DNA from: an uncultured Collinsella sp.
GTDB taxonomy: Bacteria; Actinomycetota; Coriobacteriia; Coriobacteriales; Coriobacteriaceae
Assembly: GCA_958405195.1 (NCBI GenBank)
Contig: CATYDM010000062.1
Span: 1-6,753, forward strand
Reading direction: 5' to 3'
DNA: 6,753 nt
The position numbers were made by a program, and so were the translations under genes. The notes under the pieces were generated by a model, which ran no database searches, was not told the origin of the DNA, and saw only the letters and a program-made list of their open reading frames with translations. Positions 1 to 6,042 of this stretch are shown one piece after another; position 1 is the first letter of the stretch; every line of letters starts with the position of its first letter.

Positions 1-647
<647 letters not shown>

Positions 648-649
648 TC

Positions 650-1492
650 ATGTCCGCCCGTAAAGCTCGCACGGAGGCGGCCGCCGCTGGCGCCGCCCCC
701 GTTGACTCTGAGGAGAAGGACGTGAAGATTCCCGTAGAGGCCGTCGACGATACCGAGGCCAACGAGGCCCCGGCCGCCGAGGCTGCCGAGAACCAGGTAG
801 AGGATTCCAACAAGGAGGCGACGATGACCGAGGACGAGATGGTGGAAGCCGCTATCCGCGCCGGTGAGGAAGCCGCCGACAACGACTTTAAGCTCAAGTT
901 CGAGCAGGCCCAAAAGGAGCTCGCCGACGTGCGCAATGAGCTCGATGCTGCGGCAGAGGCTCAGAAGGCCGCCGAGGACAAGGCAAAGGACGCCACTGAG
1001 CGTACCGCCCGTCTTCAGGCCGACTGGGAGAACTTCCGTCGCCGCACCGCCAATGAGCGTATCGCCGAGCGCGAGCGCGCGACCGAGAAGCTCGTCACCG
1101 CGCTGCTGCCGGTGGTCGACGATATCGAGCGTGCGATCGACCATGCCCGCAGCCAGGAGCTTGCCGACGACTTTAAGCAGTTCGTCGACGGCGTCGACGC
1201 GGTGCATGCCAAGCTGCTCGATGTGTTTGCGCACGAGGGCGTTGAGCCCATCGACCCCAAGGGCGAGGCGTTCGATCCGCTCGAGCACCAGGCCGTGGGT
1301 CGCGTCGAGGACGCGTCGCAGTACGACGAGACCGTCAACGACGTGTACCAGAAGGGCTACCGCATGGCGGACCGCATCCTGCGTTCCGCGATGGTGACGG
1401 TGACCTACGGTGGCGAGAAGCGCCCCGCACCGGAGCCCGACGCGGCGCCCGAGGATGCTGCGGCCGATACGGCCGAGAGCACCGAGGAGTAA
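650..1492 (+). CDS. grpE: Nucleotide exchange factor GrpE
   Basis: This 280-residue protein is the nucleotide exchange factor of DnaK: a dimer that opens the ATPase domain to release ADP. Residues 1-75 are an acidic, Ala/Glu-rich disordered region. Residues 76-150 form the long helical coiled coil, ending in WENFRRRTANERIAERERA. The four-helix region holds LLPVVDDIERAIDHA (about 153-166). The beta-wing head contains FDPLEHQAV (208-216) and YQKGYRMADRILRSAMVTV (233-251), matching the GrpE signature. An acidic Ala/Pro tail follows from 258. At 280 residues it is longer than many GrpE proteins (about 180-220) because of both tails. The start at 650 lies 2 bases after the dnaK stop, with GAGG at 636-639 inside dnaK, so translation is probably coupled. 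An in-frame ATG at 824 with a much better Shine-Dalgarno would give a 222-residue protein without the disordered region. A terminator follows the stop codon at once. The family call is very secure; the start is less so. Confidence 0.96.
   Translation: MSARKARTEAAAAGAAPVDSEEKDVKIPVEAVDDTEANEAPAAEAAENQVEDSNKEATMTEDEMVEAAIRAGEEAADNDFKLKFEQAQKELADVRNELDAAAEAQKAAEDKAKDATERTARLQADWENFRRRTANERIAERERATEKLVTALLPVVDDIERAIDHARSQELADDFKQFVDGVDAVHAKLLDVFAHEGVEPIDPKGEAFDPLEHQAVGRVEDASQYDETVNDVYQKGYRMADRILRSAMVTVTYGGEKRPAPEPDAAPEDAAADTAESTEE
812..826 (+). promoter_or_regulatory. Strong internal ribosome binding site and ATG within grpE
   Basis: The heptamer AAGGAGG (812-818) lies 5 bases before an in-frame ATG (824-826) that encodes Met59 of the long GrpE form. 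It fits the anti-Shine-Dalgarno better than the site before the ATG at 650. Use of this start would yield a 222-residue GrpE that keeps every structured domain. It may be the real start, a second start giving two isoforms, or a chance product of the codons for Asn-Lys-Glu-Ala. The sequence alone cannot separate these. Confidence 0.5.
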
Positions 1493-1497
1493 TTGAG

Positions 1498-1530
1498 AAG
1501 GGCCCCGGGGCAACACCCGGGGCCCTTTCT
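1498..1530 (+). terminator. Rho-independent terminator behind grpE
   Basis: AAGGGCCCCGGG (1498-1509) pairs perfectly with CCCGGGGCCCTT (1516-1527), a 12-bp stem closing a 6-base loop (GCAACA). A short T-rich end (TTTCT) follows. It starts 5 bases after the grpE stop and lies inside the otherwise continuous dnaK-grpE-dnaJ-hspR cluster. It probably stops much of the transcription from the dnaK promoter, leaving dnaJ and hspR with read-through or a promoter of their own. The T tract is short, so termination may be partial. Confidence 0.85.
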
Positions 1531-1556
1531 GGCCTAGTGCCATATGAAAGCATGAG

Positions 1557-1577
1557 CCGCCGCCCGCTGGGCGGCGG
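1557..1577 (+). other. GC-rich hairpin in the dnaJ leader
   Basis: CCGCCGCCC (1557-1565) pairs perfectly with GGGCGGCGG (1569-1577) across a 3-base loop (GCT). No T tract follows, so it is not an ordinary terminator. It ends 8 bases before the dnaJ Shine-Dalgarno (GGAGAGGAG, 1586-1594). It could stabilise a processed 5' end of a dnaJ-hspR transcript or influence translation of dnaJ. The structure is seen directly; the role is inferred. Confidence 0.55.
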
Positions 1578-1599
1578 ATGAAACAGGAGAGGAGCTACG

Positions 1600-2565
1600 A
1601 TGGCTGCAGGCAAAACCTTCTATGACATCCTGGGCGTATCCAAGAGCGCCTCCGATAAAGAGATCAAGAGCGCGTTTCGCAAGCTCGCGCAAAAATATCA
1701 CCCCGATGCCGGCGGCGACGAGGCCAAGTTTAAGGAGATCAGCGAGGCCTACGAAACGCTTTCGGACGAGAAGAAGCGCAAAGAGTACGACCAGATGCTC
1801 ATGTTTGGCGGCATGCCGGGCGCAGGCGGCGCGTATGGCGGCGGCTACGGTGCCGGCGCGGGCGCCAGCGGCTGGGGCGACATCTTCGACAGCATCTTTA
1901 GCGGCAACGGCGCCTGGGGCAGCGATTGGGGCTCGGGCTTTGCCGGGGCTGCGGGCGCTGCCGGTGCCGGCGCGGGTCGCAGCCGCGCTCGCAAGGGCGG
2001 CGACCTGTCGCTGACCGTCGATGTGACGGCTGAGGACGCGTTCCGCGGCGTGACGCACAAGGTCACTTACCGCATTCCCTCGACGGGCGAGCAGCAGACC
2101 ATTACGGTCTCGGTCCCCGCGGGCGCGGTCGACGGCGGCAAGCTACGCTACAAGCGTCGCGGCGAGTACGGCGTTGCGGGTGGCGAGCGCGGCGACCTGG
2201 TCGTGACCACGCATGTGGAGGAGCACCCGCTGTTTAAGCGCAAAGGTGCCGACGTGACCATGGAGGTACCGGTCTCGGTCTTCGAGGCGGCGCTCGGCTG
2301 CACGGTGGACGTGCCGACGCCCGGTGGTGCGACGGTTCGTCTGAAGGTGCCCGCGGGTACCCAGACGGGCAAGAAGTTCCGCTTTAAGGAGATGGGCGCG
2401 CCCGACGTTAAGCATCGCGGGCGCACCGGTGCGCTGCTTGTCGAGATCAAGGTGCAGGTTCCCACGAACCTGTCTGATGACGAGCGCGATGCCATGACCA
2501 AGCTGCGCGAGGCCGACACGCGCGACTACCGCGAGAAGGTCAACCGTTACAAGGCGACGTACTAG
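1600..2565 (+). CDS. dnaJ: DnaJ-type co-chaperone without zinc finger (class II J protein)
   Basis: This 321-residue Hsp40 delivers substrates to DnaK and stimulates its ATPase in the cytosol. The J domain covers about residues 6-66, with FYDILGVSKSAS at the start, HPD at 34-36 and a basic helix II (KSAFRKLAQKYH). A Gly/Ala-rich region (70-126) contains the DIFDSIF segment (94-100), which resembles the DIF/DVF motif used in J-domain autoinhibition. Two beta-sandwich C-terminal domains follow (about 133-210 and 213-290), ending in a helical dimerisation tail. The four CxxCxGxG repeats of class I DnaJ are absent; the only cysteine is Cys234. This is the CbpA/class II architecture, although the gene sits in the operon slot usually held by class I DnaJ. 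The start has an excellent Shine-Dalgarno (GGAGAGGAG, 1586-1594) 5 bases upstream. A terminator and a hairpin separate it from grpE; hspR follows after 72 bases. A second, zinc-finger DnaJ elsewhere in the genome is likely. Confidence 0.93.
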   Translation: MAAGKTFYDILGVSKSASDKEIKSAFRKLAQKYHPDAGGDEAKFKEISEAYETLSDEKKRKEYDQMLMFGGMPGAGGAYGGGYGAGAGASGWGDIFDSIFSGNGAWGSDWGSGFAGAAGAAGAGAGRSRARKGGDLSLTVDVTAEDAFRGVTHKVTYRIPSTGEQQTITVSVPAGAVDGGKLRYKRRGEYGVAGGERGDLVVTTHVEEHPLFKRKGADVTMEVPVSVFEAALGCTVDVPTPGGATVRLKVPAGTQTGKKFRFKEMGAPDVKHRGRTGALLVEIKVQVPTNLSDDERDAMTKLREADTRDYREKVNRYKATY

Positions 2566-2637
2566 GGCGGTCGCGGCGCACGCCCACGCCCGCGGGCTTA
2601 TGATGGACGATAACGAGACGGAAAGGGGTCAGGTAGC

Positions 2638-3054
2638 ATGGCCGAGGACAATAGGAACAAACCGCTGTACATGATTAGCGTGGCGGCCGAGCTGACCGGT
2701 ATGCATCCGCAGACTCTGCGCGTCTACGAGTCCAAGGGCCTGGTGAACCCCCAGCGCTCGGGCGGCAACACGCGTCTGTATTCGCGTGCCGATATCGAGC
2801 GCTTGGAGCTCATCAACCAGCTGACCGACGAGGGCATCAACCTTGCCGGCGTGGTGCGTATTCTCGATATGAAGGAGCGTGCTGAGGAGCGCGAGCGCGA
2901 GAACGAAAAGCTCCGTGCCCGCGTGCGCCAGCTCGAGGACGAGCTGCACGAGTACAAGATGCAGAAGAAGATCACCGCCCTGGCCCCGCGCGACGGCTCG
3001 GTTAACCCCGAACAGGTCATGCGCAAACTTTTGGGCGCAGGCGGGGATCTCTAG
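2638..3054 (+). CDS. hspR: Heat-shock repressor HspR (MerR family)
   Basis: This 138-residue DNA-binding protein should repress the dnaK operon, and often clpB, by binding HAIR inverted repeats, with DnaK as co-repressor in studied actinobacteria. The MerR-type helix-turn-helix is at about 10-31 with the HspR-typical YMISVAAELTGMHPQTLRVYE; the wing is NTRLYSRADIERL (44-56). The segment LTDEGINLAGVVRILDMK (62-79) is very typical of HspR. A charged coiled coil for dimerisation runs from about 76 to 112. There are no cysteines, which argues against the metal- or redox-sensing branches of the MerR family. ATG 2638 has AAAGGGG (2621-2627) about 10 bases upstream. TATGAT at 2599-2604 resembles a -10 box, but no -35 box is visible, so a separate promoter is only possible. 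It is the last gene of the cluster: two hairpins follow. No CTTGAGT-N7-ACTCAAG operator is seen in the window; it is expected upstream of dnaK. Confidence 0.95.
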   Translation: MAEDNRNKPLYMISVAAELTGMHPQTLRVYESKGLVNPQRSGGNTRLYSRADIERLELINQLTDEGINLAGVVRILDMKERAEERERENEKLRARVRQLEDELHEYKMQKKITALAPRDGSVNPEQVMRKLLGAGGDL

Positions 3055-3082
3055 GTTACGCCGTTCTGCCGAACGGCGTAAC
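3055..3082. repeat. Perfect 12-bp inverted repeat directly after hspR
   Basis: GTTACGCCGTTC (3055-3066) is the exact reverse complement of GAACGGCGTAAC (3071-3082), with loop TGCC. It begins at the base after the hspR stop codon. No T tract follows, so it is either a terminator without a U tail, a 3' mRNA stabiliser, or a protein-binding palindrome. Confidence 0.7.
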
Positions 3083-3095
3083 GGCTCGACGCTGC

Positions 3096-3195
3096 GCGAC
3101 GTCCAGAGCGACAATTTGTCATTCAAAAGGCAAGGCATGACCAGAAGGTCTATGCCTTGCCTTTTTCATGCCAACTTGTTCGCTCTGGACGTCGC
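3096..3195. repeat. 100-bp nested palindrome around the terminator
   Basis: The outer arms GCGACGTCCAGAGCGACAA (3096-3114) and the complement at 3176-3195 match over 19 positions with a single extra base in the right arm. Two 10-11-base unpaired segments separate them from the inner terminator stem (3125-3165). The whole unit can fold as one long two-part hairpin or extrude as a cruciform. This is far more symmetry than a terminator needs and suggests a mobile or palindromic intergenic unit that carries a terminator. The symmetry is seen directly; the origin is inferred. Confidence 0.65.
3125..3167 (+). terminator. Rho-independent terminator behind hspR
   Basis: AAAAGGCAAGGCAT (3125-3138) pairs with ATGCCTTGCCTTTT (3152-3165), and GACC/GGTC inside it closes an AGAA loop, giving an 18-bp stem with one bulged T at 3151. 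The right side ends in TTTTT (3162-3166). The A run on the left means it could also work for transcription from the other side. It should end the dnaJ-hspR transcript and insulate the hydratase. Confidence 0.88.
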
Positions 3196-3245
3196 TCGCT
3201 GTCCGTCCTCTACCTGCGGCGCTGCCTTGCTCCGGATGCGGTGGT

Positions 3246-3347
3246 CATTGGGGACGTTCTTAAATGACTAGTTAAAGGGGACATTCTTGCGGCACTTGGC
3301 ACTTGGGGACGTTCCTTTTGTGCCGGCACTTTGGGACACTCCTTGTT
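3246..3347. repeat. Four degenerate copies of a GGGGACGTTCCTT motif at 27-28 bp spacing
   Basis: The copies are GGGGACGTTCTT (3250-3261), GGGGACATTCTT (3277-3288), GGGGACGTTCCTT (3305-3317) and GGGACACTCCTT (3333-3344). The shared GGGAC cores lie at 3251, 3278, 3306 and 3333, so spacing is 27, 28 and 27. GGCACTT occurs as a tandem pair (3291-3304) and again near 3325, and GTGCCGGCAC (3320-3329) is a perfect palindrome. Similar tracts are, as I recall, scattered between genes in Coriobacteriia and resemble REP-type repeats; that link is from memory. It does not look like a CRISPR array, because the conserved part is only 12-13 bases and the intervals are partly related. Confidence 0.7.
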
Positions 3348-3376
3348 AGGAGAGTGATGCAAGGGGCTCGTCCTTT

Positions 3377-3394
3377 ACTTTACCGAGATAAAGT
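3377..3394. promoter_or_regulatory. Possible operator ACTTTA-N6-TAAAGT
   Basis: ACTTTA (3377-3382) and TAAAGT (3389-3394) form a perfect 6-bp inverted repeat with a 6-base centre in the leader region of the hydratase gene. Its size fits a dimeric repressor site. TAAAGT also resembles a -10 box, but no -35 box is seen 16-18 bases upstream. Which protein would bind is unknown. Confidence 0.35.
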
Positions 3395-3462
3395 GAACGT
3401 GCAGATTCGTAACCCACTCGCAACCGTTCTATGGCACGATATTGAACGAATGTATGCTATGC

Positions 3463-3479
3463 GCCCAAATCTTTTGGGC
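3463..3479 (+). other. Small hairpin just before the hydratase ribosome binding site
   Basis: GCCCAAA (3463-3469) pairs with TTTGGGC (3473-3479) around a 3-base loop. It ends 5 bases before the Shine-Dalgarno (GGGAGA, 3485-3490) of the start at 3495. This placement fits an untranslated leader better than coding sequence and supports the shorter start. It may modulate translation. Confidence 0.4.
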
Positions 3480-3494
3480 AGAGTGGGAGACAGT

Positions 3495-5795
3495 ATGGTC
3501 AAGCTGTACGAGGACGGCATCTACCTGCGTAACGGCAGCGAGGTTGTGCCTGAGGCCGAGGCTGCCGAGCGCGGTATTACGCAGACGCCCGAGGATGCCA
3601 AGCGCGGCACCATCGCGTATTCGATCCTTCAGGCACACAATACGTCCGGCGACCCCGAGACGCTCAAGATTCGCTTCGATGCCATGGCGAGCCACGACAT
3701 CACCTTCGTCGGCATCATCCAGACGGCGCGCGCCTCGGGCATGGAGCAGTTCCCGCTGCCCTACGTGCTCACCAACTGCCACAACTCGCTGTGCGCCGTG
3801 GGCGGCACCATCAACGAGGACGACCACGTCTTTGGCCTCTCGGCTGCCAAAAAGTACGGCGGCATCTTCGTTCCGCCCCATATCGCGGTCATCCATTCCT
3901 TTATGCGTGAGAACTTCGCCGGCTGCGGCAAGATGATCTTGGGTTCCGACTCGCACACCCGCTACGGCGCCCTGGGCACCATGGCCGTGGGCGAGGGTGG
4001 TGGCGAGCTGGCAAAGCAGCTGCTGCGCGACACCTACGATGTCGCCTATCCCGGCGTCGTGGCCATCTACCTCACGGGCGCCCCGCGCCCCGGCGTTGGC
4101 CCGCACGATGTGGCGCTCGCCATCATCCGTGCCGTCTTTGCCAAGGGTTACGTCAAGAACAAAGTCATGGAGTTCGTGGGCCCCGGCATCGCGAGCATGA
4201 CGACCGACTACCGCAACGGCGTTGACGTCATGACCACCGAGACCACCTGCCTGTCGAGCATCTGGGCTACCGACGAGGATACGCACGCGTTTTTGACCAT
4301 GCACGGCCGCGGCGACGACTACCGCGAACTCAAGCCCGCCGATGTCGCCTACTACGACGGCTGCGTCGAGGTCGACCTGTCGAGCATCAAGCCCATGATC
4401 GCGCTGCCGTTCCATCCTTCCAACGGCTTTGAGATCGACGAGCTCAACGAGAACCTCGAGGACATCCTGCACGAGGTGGAACTCGAGGCCGCCAAGATCG
4501 GCGAGGGCAAGACGCACTTTAGCCTGCTCGACAAGATCGTCGACGGCAAACTGCGCGTGCAGCAGGGCGTTATCGCCGGCTGCTCGGGCGGCAACTACGA
4601 CTCCGTGGTCCAGGCTGCCCGCGTGCTCAAGGGCGCCAACACCGGCTGCGGCGAGTTCTCGCTGTCGGTCTATCCTACAAGCCAGCCCGTGGCGCTCGAA
4701 CTTACGCGCCGTGGCTATATCTACGACCTCATGGAGGCCGGCGCGATCGTGCGCACGGCGTTCTGCGGTCCGTGCTTTGGCGCCGGCGACACGCCCGCCA
4801 ACAACGGCCTGTCCATCCGCCACACCACGCGCAACTTCCCCAACCGCGAGGGTTCCAAGCCGGGTAATGGCCAGCTGAGCGCCGTGGCCCTGATGGACGC
4901 CCGCTCCATTGCGGCGACGGCTGCCAACGGCGGCATCCTGACGCCGGCGACCGACCTGCCCGAGGAGACTTGGGACGAGGCCTGCGAGTACACCTTTGAC
5001 GACGCACCGTACAAAAAGCGTGTGTACTGGGGCTTTGGCAAGGCGGAGCCTGCCGACGAGCTTGTCGAGGGTCCCAACATCAAGCCGTGGCCCGCGATGG
5101 AGCCTCTCGGCGACGACATCCTGCTCAAGGTGTGCTCCAAGATCATGGATCCGGTCACCACGACCGACGAGCTCATTCCCTCGGGCGAGACGAGCTCCTT
5201 CCGCTCCAACCCGCTGGGTCTGGCCGAGTTTACGCTCAGCCGCCGCGACCCTGCCTACGTGGGTCGCTCCAAGGAGGTCGACGCCGTGGAGAAGCGCCGC
5301 GTTGCCGGTGAGTCCGCGGGCGATCTGTCCGCGCTCGATGCCGAGCTTGCCGGTGTGTTTGAGGCGTTGGCCGGCGCGGGTGTCGCGGCCGATGCCAGGG
5401 CAACCGAGTACGGCTCCATGCTCTACGCCAAGAAGCCGGGCGATGGCTCTGCCCGCGAGCAGGCCGCGAGCTGCCAGCGCGTAATTGGCGGTCTGGCAAA
5501 CATCGTCCACGAGTACGCCACTAAGCGCTATCGCTCCAACGTGATGAACTGGGGCATGGTGCCCTTCCAGATGGAGGCCGAGCCCAGCTTTGAGGTGGGC
5601 GACTACGTCTTTGTGCCGGGTATCCGCGCCGCGCTCGACGGCGACCTGAAGGACATCGCCGCTTACGTGGTTCGCGCCGACGGTACGGTCGAGCAGATTG
5701 AGCTCTATATTGCCGATATGACGGCAGAGGAGCGTGCCATCGTCAAGGCCGGCTGCCTGATCAACTACAACAAGTTCAAGGCCGCTGCCGAGTAA
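3495..5795 (+). CDS. Aconitase-superfamily [4Fe-4S] hydratase (YbhJ-like)
   Basis: This is a cytosolic iron-sulfur hydro-lyase of the aconitase superfamily, 765 residues from ATG 3495; the substrate is unknown. The N-terminal catalytic domains hold IAVIHSF (His133) and GSDSHT (150-154, His153), equivalents of aconitase active-site histidines. Cysteines in AGCSGGN (Cys362) and FCGPC (Cys423, Cys426) match the three cluster ligands. RNFPNR (445-450) matches the substrate-binding arginine loop. The fused swivel domain contains GDGSAREQAA, with Ser651 and Arg653 at the positions of the catalytic Ser and Arg. The aconitase Asp-His pair near VHCDH appears altered here (TNCHNS), so it is probably not a citrate aconitase. 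The length fits the YbhJ-type 'putative hydratase' group (about 750). Start 3495 has GGGAGA 4 bases upstream; the frame is open back to 3303, with ATG at 3357, 3450 and 3459 as alternatives that have poorer signals or spacing or run through repeats. It stands alone behind a terminator. The superfamily is certain, the subgroup likely, the reaction unknown. Confidence 0.88.
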   Translation: MVKLYEDGIYLRNGSEVVPEAEAAERGITQTPEDAKRGTIAYSILQAHNTSGDPETLKIRFDAMASHDITFVGIIQTARASGMEQFPLPYVLTNCHNSLCAVGGTINEDDHVFGLSAAKKYGGIFVPPHIAVIHSFMRENFAGCGKMILGSDSHTRYGALGTMAVGEGGGELAKQLLRDTYDVAYPGVVAIYLTGAPRPGVGPHDVALAIIRAVFAKGYVKNKVMEFVGPGIASMTTDYRNGVDVMTTETTCLSSIWATDEDTHAFLTMHGRGDDYRELKPADVAYYDGCVEVDLSSIKPMIALPFHPSNGFEIDELNENLEDILHEVELEAAKIGEGKTHFSLLDKIVDGKLRVQQGVIAGCSGGNYDSVVQAARVLKGANTGCGEFSLSVYPTSQPVALELTRRGYIYDLMEAGAIVRTAFCGPCFGAGDTPANNGLSIRHTTRNFPNREGSKPGNGQLSAVALMDARSIAATAANGGILTPATDLPEETWDEACEYTFDDAPYKKRVYWGFGKAEPADELVEGPNIKPWPAMEPLGDDILLKVCSKIMDPVTTTDELIPSGETSSFRSNPLGLAEFTLSRRDPAYVGRSKEVDAVEKRRVAGESAGDLSALDAELAGVFEALAGAGVAADARATEYGSMLYAKKPGDGSAREQAASCQRVIGGLANIVHEYATKRYRSNVMNWGMVPFQMEAEPSFEVGDYVFVPGIRAALDGDLKDIAAYVVRADGTVEQIELYIADMTAEERAIVKAGCLINYNKFKAAAE

Positions 5796-5823
5796 CGCAC
5801 TTAATTGTCCGCCCGGGGCTTAC

Positions 5824-5871
5824 CCTTTCCCGCCCGCTCACGCGCTTCGCGAGGGTCGCCCGAGGGAAAGG
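5824..5871. repeat. Inverted repeat behind the hydratase gene
   Basis: CCTTTCCC (5824-5831) is the exact complement of GGGAAAGG (5864-5871). Between them, CGCG/CGCG flanked by further partial pairing around 5837-5853 can form an inner hairpin. A near-direct repeat, CCGGGGCTTACC (from 5813) and CCGGGGCTACC (from 5877), brackets the structure. No T tract follows, so a terminator role is weak; it may be a degraded palindromic element. Confidence 0.4.
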
Positions 5872-5912
5872 TGTGTCCGGGGCTACCGCGACGTTCTCGT
5901 TGGGTCTTGAGG

Positions 5913-5965
5913 GGCGCTAAAATCGAGGTTGCAACTCTCCTCTATGGGGGAGTGCGCCTTTGTTC
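5913..5965 (+). terminator. Possible weak terminator or structured RNA
   Basis: ACTCTCCT (5934-5941) pairs with GGGGGAGT (5946-5953), including two G-T pairs, across loop CTAT. GGCGC (5913-5917) can pair with GCGCC (5954-5958) to close the structure with a 16-base segment left on the 5' side. CCTTTGTT follows at once. It fits an imperfect terminator for read-through from the hydratase, but could instead be a small structured RNA element. No known riboswitch was recognised. Confidence 0.35.
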
Positions 5966-5980
5966 ATATGCTATCTAGAA

Positions 5981-6009
5981 TTGACAGTATGAAGTTGGCG
6001 CTTTAAAGT
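5981..6009 (+). promoter_or_regulatory. Housekeeping-type promoter of the membrane protein gene
   Basis: A perfect -35 box TTGACA (5981-5986) is followed after exactly 17 bases by TAAAGT (6004-6009), which matches four of six positions of the -10 consensus TATAAT. Transcription would start near 6015-6017, about 27 bases before ATG 6043. This makes the last gene its own transcription unit. It is the best promoter seen in the window. Confidence 0.75.
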
Positions 6010-6042
6010 GAGCTCAAAACACTCTCGTTTGTGGAGTTGAAG

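Larger units (their letters stand above)
3055..3494. other. 440-base gap rich in palindromes and repeats
   Basis: No open frame here has both a good start and protein-like sequence. From left to right it holds a perfect 12-bp hairpin (3055-3082), a 100-bp nested palindrome with a terminator core (3096-3195), about 50 bases without visible structure (3196-3245), a four-copy degenerate repeat (3246-3347), an ACTTTA/TAAAGT inverted repeat (3377-3394) and a 7-bp hairpin (3463-3479) before the hydratase. The frame of the hydratase stays open backwards to 3303, but that extension runs through the repeats and is probably not translated. Confidence 0.7.

Noticed and set aside
2588..2597. GCCCGCGGGC palindrome between dnaJ and hspR
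   Set aside because: A 10-bp GC palindrome is expected by chance in DNA this GC-rich, and it has no loop to form a hairpin.
3246..3347. CRISPR array
   Set aside because: The conserved units are only 12-13 bases, diverge from one another, and the intervals share sequence, unlike spacers. No cas gene is present.
3429..5510. Very long minus-strand open frame opposite the hydratase gene
   Set aside because: It is a shadow produced by the GC-rich codon bias of the plus-strand gene. Its translation is rich in Arg, Ala, Gly and His with no recognisable motif, while the plus strand encodes clear aconitase-family motifs.
5907..5912. HspR (HAIR) half site CTTGAG
   Set aside because: There is no matching ACTCAAG arm at 7 bases distance. 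The other CTCAAG occurrences lie inside coding sequence without a partner.
5907..5923. Promoter made of TTGAGG and TAAAAT
   Set aside because: The boxes are only 5 bases apart, far from the 16-18 needed.
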